Assembly (NCBI RefSeq): GCF_002742285.1
Contig: NZ_MDGM01000012.1
Location: 310,001-374,000 of the forward strand
Reading direction: 5' to 3'
Origin: Paramylibacter kogurei
GTDB lineage: Bacteria; Pseudomonadota; Alphaproteobacteria; Rhodobacterales; Rhodobacteraceae
Length of the DNA stretch: 64,000 nt
Shown: positions 24,338-34,118 of the stretch, one piece after another
How the letters are laid out: every line of letters begins with the position of its first letter
Position numbering within the stretch: the first letter of the stretch is position 1
Made by a program: the position numbers and the translations under genes
Notes under the pieces: generated by a model
Database searches by the model: none
Told to the model about the DNA's origin: nothing
What the model saw: the letters and a program-made list of their open reading frames with translations, nothing else

Positions 24338-25555
24338 ATGAGAATTCGGTTCTTGGGAATCATGTTGGCTTATGTTGTTGTTGCCATTGGTATCTACCAA
24401 TACTGGCCGCAACCAGAAGGCGCACAAAATGCTGTTGCAACCCCTGCACAGCCAGAAGCGCAGCCAAAACCACCAGTTGAAGCACAAACACCTGCAGTTG
24501 AACCCGCACAGCCAGTTGTTGTTGAACCAACACCTGCGCCAGCACAACCCGTTCAAGAACCCACAAATACAGAAGTTGCGGTAACACAAAGCGAACCCGC
24601 AACCGTTGCCCCCGCACAGCCACAGGCCGCCGCGGTTGAATCAGCGCCAGCAACAACAACAAACGAAGATCGTTTGGCAACCGCCGATCGTATGCAAGTT
24701 TTGCGGATCTGGACCTTGGTCGAAGAATGCCGTTTGAACAAATGCGATTCATTGGATTTTTCAGATTTCACATTGTCATGGTTGCCTGATGAAATCCGCG
24801 ATTTGCGTCGTGTGAACCATATCACATCGGGCACAAAGATGGTTGATATCACTGCGCTTGATGGGCTGAGCAATATCCGCCATTTGGTGCTTAAAAACGG
24901 TGTTGTGGATGATTTGGGTGCGATCAAAGGGTTGCGCGGTTTGAAATCAATTGATCTGCAAGGTTCACGTGTGACAAGCATCGAACCTGTCAAGGATTTG
25001 GCGGCGCTTGAATATTTGAACATCGCCGATACCAAAGTATTTGATCTTTCACCAGCGCGTGAATTGTTTAGCCTGACCAGCCTAGATGCAAGCAATACCC
25101 GTGTGAGCGAGCTTGAGCCGCTGAAAGAAATGTATCAATTGCAAGAATTGAACCTGAGCAATTCCAACATTTTGGACCTGTCATATTTGGCACGTTTGTC
25201 TTCGTTGATCTCTGTCGATGTGTCCAACACCAATCTTCGCATTTTGCCAGACTTTAGCGAAAATGTTGATTTGCAAATGTTGAATATCAAAGACACTGAT
25301 ATTTCCGATTTGACACCGCTGAACCAGATGGAAAATCTGGAAACGCTGAATATTTCGGGTACAAATGTCAGCAGCCTGAAACCGCTGGCAAATTTGAAGA
25401 ACCTGAAAAATTTGGATTTGCGCGACACACGTGTAACCGACCTGAGCTTTTTGGAAAACCTGACAGGGTTGGAAGAGCTGTTGCTTAGCAATGTGTCACG
25501 TGTTGATACCAATATGATCAATCAGCTGGAATCACGCGGCGTTCGGGTAAAATAA
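24338..25555 (+). CDS. membrane-anchored leucine-rich repeat protein
   Basis: A 405-residue protein with an N-terminal signal-anchor helix (about 5-22), a Pro/Ala/Gln/Glu-rich linker (about 25-105) and then about ten leucine-rich repeats of 21-23 residues to the end. Typical units contain LEYLNIADTKVFDLSPA, LQELNLSNSNILDLSYL and LKNLDLRDTRVTDLSFL, the SDS22/internalin-like spacing. No enzymatic domain follows, so it is probably a periplasmic binding or scaffold protein. A pair of cysteines (EECRLNKCDSL) just before the repeats could form a disulphide cap. It converges with ptsP. Confidence 0.88.
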   Translation: MRIRFLGIMLAYVVVAIGIYQYWPQPEGAQNAVATPAQPEAQPKPPVEAQTPAVEPAQPVVVEPTPAPAQPVQEPTNTEVAVTQSEPATVAPAQPQAAAVESAPATTTNEDRLATADRMQVLRIWTLVEECRLNKCDSLDFSDFTLSWLPDEIRDLRRVNHITSGTKMVDITALDGLSNIRHLVLKNGVVDDLGAIKGLRGLKSIDLQGSRVTSIEPVKDLAALEYLNIADTKVFDLSPARELFSLTSLDASNTRVSELEPLKEMYQLQELNLSNSNILDLSYLARLSSLISVDVSNTNLRILPDFSENVDLQMLNIKDTDISDLTPLNQMENLETLNISGTNVSSLKPLANLKNLKNLDLRDTRVTDLSFLENLTGLEELLLSNVSRVDTNMINQLESRGVRVK

Positions 25556-25562
25556 CCTCGGG

Positions 25563-27806
25563 TTAGCTGCGGTTTTTTAGCCATTCCATTAAATCTTTGC
25601 GAACTGACTGTGCGCCTGATCCGCGCGCAGTATCGATCACTTGTTTCGCCTCGGCCAAATTCGCCTTGCGCAACATGTGTTTCACAGGGCCAATGGATGC
25701 GGGGCGCATGGATAGATTACGCAAACCCATTGCCGCGAAACACAATGCTTCGACGGGTTTACCAGCATCTTCGCCACAAAAACTAACTGGGGTGTTAAAG
25801 CTGTTGCAGCGTTGCGCGATCAATTCGATGAATGACAGAAAGCTTACGTTCAATGTGTCATAGCGGCTACGCACACGTTCGTTTTCACGATCCGCAGCAT
25901 AGAAAAACTGTTTCAAATCATTACCACCGATGGAAATGAAATCACAGGTTTCAAAAAACTGATCAGGTGCAAACGCGAGGCTTGGTGTTTCCAGCATTGC
26001 ACCAATTTTGATTTCAGACGGGATCGCATGACCCAGCTTTTTCTCGCTTTCAATCGCGGCATGAAGCATGGCGCGTGAATCTAAAAATTCGCTGTACTGT
26101 GCGATGAAGGGGAACATGATGTTCATTGGGCGCCCTTTTGCACCGCGCAGCAACGCTTGTAACTGCATCTTCATCACACCGGGTTTATCCAGCCCCATGC
26201 GAATTGCGCGCCAACCCATTGCAGGGTTTGGTTCGCTTATATTTTTCATATAAGACAGAACCTTGTCCGAACCGATATCAAGCGTGCGAAACGTGACGCG
26301 TTTATCGCCCGCTGCATCCATCACACGTGAATAAAGCGCGGCAAGCTCGTCACGTTTGGGCACGGCGTTGCGCATCAAAAATTGCAATTCTGTGCGGAAC
26401 AAGCCAACCCCCTCGGCGCCGGATGTTTCAAGGCTTGGCAAATCCACCATAAGCCCCGCATTCATTTGCATACCCACGGTCACACCGTCCAGCGTTGTGG
26501 CGGGTTCATTGCGAATGGCGGCATATTTGGTTTGTGCCGCTGTCAGCATTGCGATTTTATCTTGGAATGCTGATGTCACTTCTTCGGTTGGGCGCAGGTG
26601 AACAACACCTTGGTCGCCATCAACCAAAATAGGATCATTGTTCAAGGCTTCGCGGGTAATCGGATCGGCATGAATAACCATTGGGATCGCCCAAGCACGT
26701 GCGATAATCGCCGCATGGGATCCCACCGAACCACCCTCTAAAACGATGCCCTTTAGGGTTTTGCCATATTCCAATAGTTCCGCAGGCCCGATATTGCGTG
26801 CAACCAAAATTGCATTTTCTGGCACACTATCACCCGCTGCGCGTCCTTGGCCCGTTAACAGACGTAACAAGCGGTTGGACAGATCATCCAGATCATGCAG
26901 GCGTTCGCGCAAATACGGATCGGGGACACGCGCCATGCGTGCACGTGTGGCGGATTGTTCTTTTTCAACCGCTACTTCGGCTGTCAGGCCGCGATCAATG
27001 CTGGTTTCAAGACGCGACACCCAGCTTTTGGAATTGGCGAACATGCGGTATGCTTCCATCACGTCTTTTTGGTCTTGTCCGCCGGTATTTGTGCTGGTCA
27101 GCAAATCATCAACATTCAGGCGCAATTGATCCATTGCCGCGCTAAGCCGTTCTTTTTCCGCCTCTGGATCATCGGCCACAACGTTGGATACAACGATTTG
27201 GGGATCATGGAGCAAAACCACGCCTTTGGCTGAACCTTCTTGGGCAGATGTGCCTTTGAACAGGTGCGGGCGTTGGTGTGGGGCTGTCATCGCCTCGCCA
27301 TCACCGACAAATGCGCCAAGCTCTTTCATTTCGGCGATGACCATGGCCACGACTTCTAATGCGTAAACGTCATCTTCGGAAAATTGGCGTGCGGATTTAT
27401 TTTGAACAACCAAAACGCCCAGAACTTCGCCCAAGCGTTGCACGGGTACACCCAAGAGCGAGGTATATAATTCCTCGCCCGTTTCGGGCATGTAACGGAA
27501 ACCCTTTTCTTGGGGGGCGTCGGCGGCATTGATGGGTGCTGCGCGTTTGGCAACAAGGCCAACCAAGCCTTCACCAAAACGCAAGCGCGTTTGGTGGACG
27601 GATTCTTGTTTCAAACCTTTGGTTGCACAAAGTTCAAGTGTTTGACGATCGCGGCGCAGATAAATGGAACATACTTCTGTTCCCATATGTTCGGCGACCA
27701 GCCCAACGATATGGTCCAAGCGTTCTTGCCCGTCGCCTTCGACGGCGAGCGTTTCACGCAGCTTTTTCAGAAGATCGCGGGAATTACCCCCTGCATTGAT
27801 GTCCAT
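25563..27806 (-). CDS. ptsP: PEP-protein phosphotransferase EI-Ntr
   Basis: A 747-residue enzyme I of the nitrogen PTS, which passes phosphate from PEP to NPr and on to EIIA-Ntr. It has a GAF domain (about 15-150), the PTS EI N-terminal helical and phosphohistidine domains with GGSVGSHAAIIARAW, and the PEP-binding TIM barrel with FRTLDIGSDK, GVGLFRTELQFL and VSFCGEDAGK. The GAF domain of the Ntr type senses glutamine in some alphaproteobacteria. It starts four bases after lysC, a conserved alphaproteobacterial pair. Confidence 0.95.
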   Translation of the reverse strand: MDINAGGNSRDLLKKLRETLAVEGDGQERLDHIVGLVAEHMGTEVCSIYLRRDRQTLELCATKGLKQESVHQTRLRFGEGLVGLVAKRAAPINAADAPQEKGFRYMPETGEELYTSLLGVPVQRLGEVLGVLVVQNKSARQFSEDDVYALEVVAMVIAEMKELGAFVGDGEAMTAPHQRPHLFKGTSAQEGSAKGVVLLHDPQIVVSNVVADDPEAEKERLSAAMDQLRLNVDDLLTSTNTGGQDQKDVMEAYRMFANSKSWVSRLETSIDRGLTAEVAVEKEQSATRARMARVPDPYLRERLHDLDDLSNRLLRLLTGQGRAAGDSVPENAILVARNIGPAELLEYGKTLKGIVLEGGSVGSHAAIIARAWAIPMVIHADPITREALNNDPILVDGDQGVVHLRPTEEVTSAFQDKIAMLTAAQTKYAAIRNEPATTLDGVTVGMQMNAGLMVDLPSLETSGAEGVGLFRTELQFLMRNAVPKRDELAALYSRVMDAAGDKRVTFRTLDIGSDKVLSYMKNISEPNPAMGWRAIRMGLDKPGVMKMQLQALLRGAKGRPMNIMFPFIAQYSEFLDSRAMLHAAIESEKKLGHAIPSEIKIGAMLETPSLAFAPDQFFETCDFISIGGNDLKQFFYAADRENERVRSRYDTLNVSFLSFIELIAQRCNSFNTPVSFCGEDAGKPVEALCFAAMGLRNLSMRPASIGPVKHMLRKANLAEAKQVIDTARGSGAQSVRKDLMEWLKNRS

Positions 27807-27810
27807 TGAG

Positions 27811-29052
27811 TTAGGCTACTTTCTCCAATTCAAAGGCATCATGCAACGCACGAACGGCGAGTTCCATATATTTTCGATCAACCAGAACGGAAACTTTGAT
27901 TTCCGAGGTGGTGATGACGCGAATATTCACGCCCTCGTTGGCCAAAACCTGAAACATTTGTGCCGCGATGCCTGCATGGCTTCGCATACCCACACCTACC
28001 ATGGATACTTTGGCGACTTCTTTATCAGTTGCCAATTCAGCGAAATTTAGTTCGCCGTTGGTTTTTAATGCATTCATTGCGTTTTCGGCACGCTCGACCT
28101 GATCAACAGGACAAGAGAATGTCATATCTGTACGGCCATCTTCGGAAATGTTTTGAACGATCATATCAACGTTCACCCCAGCATCCGCCAGTGGCCCAAA
28201 GATCGCAGCCGCGATGCCTGGACGGTCCGCAACGGACACCAATGTGACCTTTGCTTCGTCTTTGGAATAGGCGATTCCGTGAACTACTTTGCTTTCCATT
28301 GTGTCATCCTCCTGAACAACCATTGTGCCGGCTGTCATTGAAATATCGTCTTCGAAACTTGAAAGAACCCGCAGGGGTACTTGGTAACGCATGGCCAATT
28401 CGACCGAGCGGGTTTGCAAAACTTTGGCACCTAATGATGCCAGTTCTAACATCTCTTCGTAAGAAATCTTACGGATTTTACGCGCTGTGTCTACGATGCG
28501 TGGGTCGGTGGTGTAAATGCCATCCACATCGGTATAGATATCACAACGCTCTGCGCTCAGAGCGGCGGCAAATGCCACGGCGGTGGTGTCTGAACCACCA
28601 CGCCCCAATGTTGTGATGCGCCCATCTGGGCCAATGCCCTGAAAGCCCGCAACAACAGCAACCTTGTGACCCGATGCAAATGATGCATCAAGGTTATCTG
28701 TTGGAATTTCTTCGATCCGCGCCGCCTCGTGTGCATCGGTGGTTTTAAGGGGCACTTGCCAGCCTTGCCAGCTTCGCGCCTTGATCCCCATTTCTTGCAA
28801 TGTCATGGCCATCAAGCCAGCGGTGATGTTTTCACCCGATGATACAACCGCATCATATTCGGCACGATCATAGATCGGGGATGTTTCACGCACCCAGCCA
28901 ACCAATTCATTTGTTTTACCAGACATGGCCGATACAATCACGACCACCTCGTGGCCATTTGCCACCTCTTGTGCAACCTTTTTTGCGGCAACTGAAATAC
29001 GTTCCAGATCCGCAACCGAGGTTCCACCAAATTTCATCACGAGACGAGACAT
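27811..29052 (-). CDS. lysC: aspartate kinase
   Basis: A 413-residue aspartokinase that starts lysine, threonine and methionine synthesis. The kinase domain shows MKFGGTSVADLERI, GFQGIGPDGRITTLGRGGSDT and YTDVDGIYTTDPR. Two ACT domains at the C-terminus (MIVQNISEDGRTDMTF; VNIRVITTSEIKVSVLV) indicate feedback control by lysine or threonine. The start at 29052 (MSRLVMKFGG) has CAGGAG upstream; a reading from 29079 adds nine residues of no family character. Confidence 0.95.
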   Translation of the reverse strand: MSRLVMKFGGTSVADLERISVAAKKVAQEVANGHEVVVIVSAMSGKTNELVGWVRETSPIYDRAEYDAVVSSGENITAGLMAMTLQEMGIKARSWQGWQVPLKTTDAHEAARIEEIPTDNLDASFASGHKVAVVAGFQGIGPDGRITTLGRGGSDTTAVAFAAALSAERCDIYTDVDGIYTTDPRIVDTARKIRKISYEEMLELASLGAKVLQTRSVELAMRYQVPLRVLSSFEDDISMTAGTMVVQEDDTMESKVVHGIAYSKDEAKVTLVSVADRPGIAAAIFGPLADAGVNVDMIVQNISEDGRTDMTFSCPVDQVERAENAMNALKTNGELNFAELATDKEVAKVSMVGVGMRSHAGIAAQMFQVLANEGVNIRVITTSEIKVSVLVDRKYMELAVRALHDAFELEKVA

Positions 29053-29158
29053 CACATTCTCCTGCGTCTTTGTATTCATTCGGTTTGCTGGTTAGCGAAC
29101 GCAACCGCAAAGGGCAAGGGGAACTGCAATTTGTACCCAGTAAATAGGCGTAATCTGG

Positions 29159-30382
29159 GTGACAAGTTTGCCCATTCCCATTATCGAAGTCGAAAGCGAC
29201 TTTGGTGAAAACATTATGCGGTTTAAACAAAATTTATCACGGCTTCGTATCGAATGGATGACATTTCGAATGCAACTTGGTGACAAGGCAAATGCAGCGA
29301 CATTGTTTAACAGCGCTGTGGAAACCGCACAGGCCAATATTGCCAATGATCCGAGCGCAGAGACCCATCGCCATTACGGTTCGTTGTTGATCGAGGGATT
29401 GCGATTGTGCAACGGATCGGATGAATACGAACGAATGTTGCAGTTGGCGCGTGAACAATTTTCAGATGCGCTCGCGTTATCACAAGGTGATTGCCACGCA
29501 ATGGCGGGATTAGCGTATTGTGATTTTGAGCTTGCGCAAATGCAGACAGGATCAGCGCGAAAAATATTGTTATCCGCCGCCCAAGACATGTCAATTGCCA
29601 GTTTGACAGATGGGAAACAATATCGACAACGCGTGTATTTGCTGTGCTATATCCTCAATGCTTTGGCTTATTACTTGCCGCGACCAATGGCACGCGATTC
29701 ATTGGAATTGGCTGGGGAATATTTGGCGCAAATCAAACCGCGCTTGTTTGGAAAGGCACGATTTCAACAGATATCGCTCTGGCTGGAATTGCATCGTTTG
29801 ATGCGTGAACAGTCAACGGATTTTGCCGCATATTCAGCCTGTGCAAAGATTGCCGAAAATCTGGCCGCAGGAATGGTTATGGGTGGCGAGATGAATTCTG
29901 AACACAACGCCCGAATTCAAACCCAATGGGTGGTGTGTTTGGTGCACCAAGCGCTGACATGTGATGATGATGAGGCGCGATTGGCGTTTTTAAACAAGGC
30001 AGAAATCAAGGCACGCGCTGCCATTCACATGGCCAAAACATCGGGCGAGCATTTGTGCAATCTGGGCGCGGTATTGTCGTTGAAAAACATATTTGCAGGT
30101 GCGCGCGCGCAATTTAACGCATTGACCGAATTGAAAAAAATCCTGCCTGAAATCAAGCGATTATGCCCCGATGGGTTGATAAATTATGCGGCATTGCTGT
30201 CTGAAACAGGACAGGTTGATGATGCGATGGAACATTTATTATTATGCGCGGATCGCGATACGTTATATCCGCTGGATTTGGTGATCCATGCAAAATCGTT
30301 CGCCAATCTACGTGATCATGCCGATTATCCCGCATTCATTGAAACACAGCTGGCACGGCTTGGTCATGAATGGGCAGAGTAG
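29159..30382 (+). CDS. helical-repeat protein of unknown function
   Basis: A 407-residue all-helical protein with TPR-like pairs (for example REQFSDALALSQGDCHAMAG and YAALLSETGQVDDAMEHLLL). It has no signal peptide, transmembrane segment or enzyme motif. The start is uncertain: GTG at 29159 gives MTSLPIPIIEVESDF, while an ATG at 29216 gives MRFKQNLSRL; neither has a strong ribosome-binding site. It is divergent from lysC and converges on the DUF1178 gene. I do not recognise a named family. Confidence 0.7.
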   Translation: MTSLPIPIIEVESDFGENIMRFKQNLSRLRIEWMTFRMQLGDKANAATLFNSAVETAQANIANDPSAETHRHYGSLLIEGLRLCNGSDEYERMLQLAREQFSDALALSQGDCHAMAGLAYCDFELAQMQTGSARKILLSAAQDMSIASLTDGKQYRQRVYLLCYILNALAYYLPRPMARDSLELAGEYLAQIKPRLFGKARFQQISLWLELHRLMREQSTDFAAYSACAKIAENLAAGMVMGGEMNSEHNARIQTQWVVCLVHQALTCDDDEARLAFLNKAEIKARAAIHMAKTSGEHLCNLGAVLSLKNIFAGARAQFNALTELKKILPEIKRLCPDGLINYAALLSETGQVDDAMEHLLLCADRDTLYPLDLVIHAKSFANLRDHADYPAFIETQLARLGHEWAE

Positions 30383-30384
30383 GG

Positions 30385-30810
30385 TTAATTCGAACGCTTA
30401 TTACGCCCCCAAGGCAAAGGCACAACAGGTATGCCGTCTTCGATCAATGCCTTGGCGTCATCGATTTTTGCCTCTCCGATGATGGATCGTTCGGGTGCTT
30501 CGCCATCATGAATTTTACGCGCTTCTTTGGCGAAATTTCCGCCGACATTTTCGGCCTCTGCCTCGATTTTTTTGCGCATTTCGGCCAACGCTTGTTCGGC
30601 AGGTGATGCAGGTTGCGATAACGGCCCTTTGGCGGGGCGTTCACGAGACGTTTGCACACGCGGTGCCATAATCGATTTTTCCACGCCCAATGTGCCACAA
30701 ACAGAACAAGTCACCATGCCCGCGCCAAACAATTTGTCATAGGCGTTGGCGGATTCAAACCAGCTTTCGAACTGGTGGCCATGTTCACATTTTAACGTGT
30801 ATTTTATCAT
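30385..30810 (-). CDS. DUF1178 family protein
   Basis: A 141-residue protein with the DUF1178 layout: MIKYTLKCEHGHQFESWF at the start, a CSVCG knuckle near residue 35 that with Cys8 may bind zinc, a basic middle, and a C-terminal GDGEAPERSIIGEA-like helix reading HDGEAPERSIIGEAK, ending near PLPWGRN. Widespread in alpha- and betaproteobacteria; function unknown. It lies nine bases from the VOC gene upstream, probably in one transcript. Confidence 0.88.
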   Translation of the reverse strand: MIKYTLKCEHGHQFESWFESANAYDKLFGAGMVTCSVCGTLGVEKSIMAPRVQTSRERPAKGPLSQPASPAEQALAEMRKKIEAEAENVGGNFAKEARKIHDGEAPERSIIGEAKIDDAKALIEDGIPVVPLPWGRNKRSN

Positions 30811-30818
30811 GTGTTTGC

Positions 30819-31196
30819 CTATGGGCGGTTACGTGGAACGGCGGGTGTATCCTGGAAAAACACCAAACGATTGCCAAACGGGTCGGTGATGATCACTTCG
30901 CGACAACCCCAATCTTGGTCCATGATACCGGGGCGTGCGTATTTATATTCGGGCAGGGCGGCATGAAATGCATCAATGTCATCGGTTTCGATACGGATCG
31001 CGCTGCCAGGGGTGGCATCACCGTGATGCTCGGAAAGATGGATCACACAGTTATCTTTGGCGAGCCCCATATACAATGGCGCATCATCAAAAAAACGATG
31101 TTCGAAAAACGGAACAAAACCCAAATAATCAATGTAAAATGCGCGCGCCTTGTCTTCGTCAAACATACGCAAGATTGGAACCGGCGCGCGTAACAT
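30819..31196 (-). CDS. VOC/glyoxalase-family protein
   Basis: A 125-residue single VOC-fold protein resembling bleomycin-resistance-type binding proteins: VPILRMFDEDKARAFYIDYLGF at the start and EVIITDPFGNRLVFFQ at the end. The metal-ligand pattern is incomplete in the first strand, so ligand binding rather than catalysis is possible. It sits between gcrA and the DUF1178 gene on the minus strand. Confidence 0.82.
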   Translation of the reverse strand: MLRAPVPILRMFDEDKARAFYIDYLGFVPFFEHRFFDDAPLYMGLAKDNCVIHLSEHHGDATPGSAIRIETDDIDAFHAALPEYKYARPGIMDQDWGCREVIITDPFGNRLVFFQDTPAVPRNRP

Positions 31197-31205
31197 TTTT
31201 ACACC

Positions 31206-31796
31206 CTAGCGTGAACGGCGATCGCGCCGTGCGGACATCGGTTGGAATGCAACAGCGTTATGTGCCTCGCAATATGGTTTGCCGGTTTCTGTGTTCAAAC
31301 CGCAAAACCAAAAATCATCCGTAGCAGGATCGCCAACCGGCCATTTGCATGTTTTTTCGGTCAATTCCATCAGGTGCAATTTCTTGGCCTTTTTCACCAC
31401 TTCGGCAGCTTTGGTTAAGGCCTCTTCGCTGATTTCATTGGTGGATGGTTGTGGCGGCAATGGTTGACCAGCCTTGATGATCGGTTTGCGCGGCGGAATG
31501 TTGACCGCATTCATTGGCAACGGTGTTTCGGCCGCAACCTTTGGCGCAGGTTTGTTTGATGATGCCGGTGCGGCCTTTGTCTTGGGCGCGGCTGCTGGTT
31601 TTGCCTTGGCCGCGGTGGCTGGTTTTTTTGCAGGTGCTTTGGTCGTGGTTGCACGATTGGACAGACCCAAACGATGCACTTTGCCAATAACCGCATTACG
31701 GGTGACACCGCCCAATTCCTTGGCGATTTGGCTGGCGGATTTACCTTCGCCCCACATTTTTTTTAGAACTTCTACACGATCATCTGTCCAAGCCAT
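31206..31796 (-). CDS. gcrA: GcrA cell-cycle regulator
   Basis: A 196-residue GcrA. In Caulobacter it binds sigma-70 and CcrM-methylated GANTC promoters to drive S-phase genes. The N-terminal helix-turn-helix reads MAWTDDRVEVLKKMWGEGKS and GVTRNAVIGKVHRLGLSNR. A Lys/Ala/Pro linker (about 55-105) leads to the C-terminal sigma-interacting region with CKWPVGDP and FCGLNTETGKPYCEAH. A promoter is visible at 31872-31899. Supports an alphaproteobacterial host. Confidence 0.95.
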   Translation of the reverse strand: MAWTDDRVEVLKKMWGEGKSASQIAKELGGVTRNAVIGKVHRLGLSNRATTTKAPAKKPATAAKAKPAAAPKTKAAPASSNKPAPKVAAETPLPMNAVNIPPRKPIIKAGQPLPPQPSTNEISEEALTKAAEVVKKAKKLHLMELTEKTCKWPVGDPATDDFWFCGLNTETGKPYCEAHNAVAFQPMSARRDRRSR

Positions 31797-31871
31797 TTTG
31801 GGCCTCCAAGCCTATCAGATCGACAGTGGCGCGGCAGATTGCCAAGGGATCTGAGAAAATTCAACTGTTCT

Positions 31872-31899
31872 ATAATAGCGATTGGGCAAAGGGTTACAA
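31872..31899 (-). promoter_or_regulatory. candidate sigma-70 promoter of gcrA
   Basis: On the minus strand TTGTAA and TATTAT are separated by 16 bases, a good match to sigma-70 elements, about 75 bases ahead of the gcrA start. The -35 overlaps a perfect hairpin (31896-31912). Confidence 0.5.
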
Positions 31900-31928
31900 G
31901 GCAAAGCCTTGTTTTTATCACCAAAGGT

Positions 31929-32804
31929 TTACGTTTTCTGATGTAAACCTTCCCGCCATGCCAGCAATAATGCACCGCCAAGGATGAAAACGGCACCAAT
32001 CACGCTAATCCGATCCAATGCTTGTCCGAATAAAACATAATCATACATCGCCGCATAGGCCAGCGTCGCATATGAAAATGGAGCAACGAAACTGGCGTCT
32101 GCGCGTTTCATTGCATTCACAAAACAAGTTTGTGCACAAACCATTAACGCGCCAACACCCGCCAGCGCAATCCATTGAGCACCAGTAGGGGGATGCCAAA
32201 CAAAACTGGCTGCGATGCCCGCGATCGTTAGGCCAATTGCATTGTTCACCCACAAAATTTGAAGCGATTTTTCGCCATTTGAAATCAGCTTGATCACAAT
32301 CAATTCCAAGCCAAGCGCCAAGGCCGCGCCAAGGGCTACAAGCCCACCGATTTGGATGCTGGTCGCGCTGGGGCGTAATAATATGACAGCACCGATTATG
32401 GCAGTAATCGCAGCAATCCAACGGTATCGCCCGACACGTTCACCCAAAAATGGGATGGCAAATATCATACCAAACACAGGGTTAAGAAAGCTGATCGCCG
32501 TGGCATCGGACAATGGGATCATGGATGCGGATGCAAACATCAAGCTGACGCCCAACCAACCACAAGCGGATCGCACAACGTGCAATTTTAAATTGGGGTT
32601 GGATATTTTTTCGCGCAATAAAACGAATGCACCAGACAGGATGATAAAGGCGAATAAAAATCGACCAAAGCTAATCTGAAACGGATGCAGCGCGGGGCCG
32701 AGCGTGTCTTGGCCCAACATCTTTGCCAAGACCATCGTTCCAGCGATGAAAAGCCCCGCAAAAAGGATCAGGCTTGCAGCCAGCAATGGATTTTGGCGAG
32801 GCAT
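31929..32804 (-). CDS. EamA/DMT-family transporter
   Basis: A 291-residue membrane protein with ten predicted helices in two EamA repeats, the drug/metabolite transporter fold. The first repeat starts ASLILFAGLFIAGTMVL; the end of the second is ISVIGAVFILGGALLLAWRE. Substrates of this family range from amino acids to metabolites and cannot be inferred here. It lies upstream of gcrA in the same direction but with its own 130-bp gap, and is divergent from argD. Confidence 0.9.
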   Translation of the reverse strand: MPRQNPLLAASLILFAGLFIAGTMVLAKMLGQDTLGPALHPFQISFGRFLFAFIILSGAFVLLREKISNPNLKLHVVRSACGWLGVSLMFASASMIPLSDATAISFLNPVFGMIFAIPFLGERVGRYRWIAAITAIIGAVILLRPSATSIQIGGLVALGAALALGLELIVIKLISNGEKSLQILWVNNAIGLTIAGIAASFVWHPPTGAQWIALAGVGALMVCAQTCFVNAMKRADASFVAPFSYATLAYAAMYDYVLFGQALDRISVIGAVFILGGALLLAWREGLHQKT

Positions 32805-32939
32805 GACACGGCCTTTGGCATTGTTAGAAATTCGCCACTAGCGATATAGTATTGCTCACAATCCACAAGCAATAATTGACTCGTCACAGTAATTGCGCCA
32901 ACAGGGTTTTTTGACGTTTCATCAACAGGAGTAAACGCT

Positions 32940-34118
32940 GTGATTTCTTCAGTATTGCCGACCTATTCTCGTGCACCTCTTTCGTTTGTAAAAGGCGAAG
33001 GTTGCTGGTTGATTGATGAAACGGGCCGACGATTTTTGGATGTGGCTGGTGGCATTGCGGTAAACGTATTGGGCCACGCGCACCCCGCGTTGGTATCTGC
33101 GTTGACAGATCAGGCGGGGCAATTGTGGCATACGTCCAATTTGTACAACATTCCAAATCAACAGGCCTTGGCCGATGCGTTGGTTGAACATACCTTTGCC
33201 GATACGGTGTTTTTCACCAATTCAGGAACTGAAAGCATGGAATGCGCGGTCAAAATGGCGCGCAAATTTCATTATGAAAACGGCGCGCCTGAGCGCAACG
33301 AAATCATTGCATTCAACGGATCATTTCATGGCCGCTCATTGGGTATGATTTCTGCCGCTGGTGCAGAAAAACTGACCAAAGGTTTTGGCCCGTTATTGCC
33401 GGGATTCATCCATGTGCCATTTGCCGATCTTGACGCAACCAAGGCTGCGATCAGCGATAAAACAGCCGCGATTTTGATTGAACCTGTTCAGGGCGAGGGC
33501 GGTATTGTTCCCGTTCCCGATCAGTTCTTAAAAGCATTGCGCGAGTTGTGCGATCAAAACGGCATCTTGTTAATCTTGGATGAAATTCAATGCGGCATGG
33601 GGCGTACTGGTAAATTGTTTGCGCATGAATGGGCGGGTGTGACACCCGATATTATGGCGATTGCCAAAGGTATCGGGGGTGGCTTTCCGCTTGGCGCGTG
33701 TTTAGCGACAGAACGTGCGGCCAGTGGCATGGTTGCGGGGACACATGGGTCCACATATGGTGGCAACCCATTGGCCTGTGCCGTGGGCAAGGCGGTGATG
33801 AACATTGTTGCCGATGATACGTTTTTAACGGGCGTCGGGGAAAAAGCCGGGCTGTTTCGCCAAAAACTGGAAGGGTTGGTCGCAAACCATCCTGATATTT
33901 TTGAAGAGGTACGCGGATCTGGTTTGATGTTGGGCATTAAATGCAAGGTCACAAACATTGATGTGGTGAACGCAGGTTATGATGCGCAAATCCTTACTGT
34001 GCCAGGTGGTGATAACGTGATCCGCTTGCTACCACCCTTGAATATTTCAAACGACGAAATCGCGACAGCGGTTGATCGACTGGATCAGGCCGCAACCGCG
34101 TTGGAGGCAAAACAATGA
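32940..34118 (+). CDS. argD: acetylornithine aminotransferase
   Basis: A 392-residue class-III PLP aminotransferase of arginine (and possibly lysine) synthesis. Motifs include [41 protein letters not shown] and the PLP lysine in [17 protein letters not shown] start with CAGGAG upstream. Its stop overlaps the argF ATG (ATGA), the standard argD-argF pair of alphaproteobacteria. Confidence 0.95.
   Translation: MISSVLPTYSRAPLSFVKGEGCWLIDETGRRFLDVAGGIAVNVLGHAHPALVSALTDQAGQLWHTSNLYNIPNQQALADALVEHTFADTVFFTNSGTESMECAVKMARKFHYENGAPERNEIIAFNGSFHGRSLGMISAAGAEKLTKGFGPLLPGFIHVPFADLDATKAAISDKTAAILIEPVQGEGGIVPVPDQFLKALRELCDQNGILLILDEIQCGMGRTGKLFAHEWAGVTPDIMAIAKGIGGGFPLGACLATERAASGMVAGTHGSTYGGNPLACAVGKAVMNIVADDTFLTGVGEKAGLFRQKLEGLVANHPDIFEEVRGSGLMLGIKCKVTNIDVVNAGYDAQILTVPGGDNVIRLLPPLNISNDEIATAVDRLDQAATALEAKQ

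Noticed and set aside
31510..31640. Ala/Pro/Lys-rich repeat in gcrA, considered as an inserted element
   Set aside because: This is the usual flexible linker of GcrA; both flanking domains are intact.
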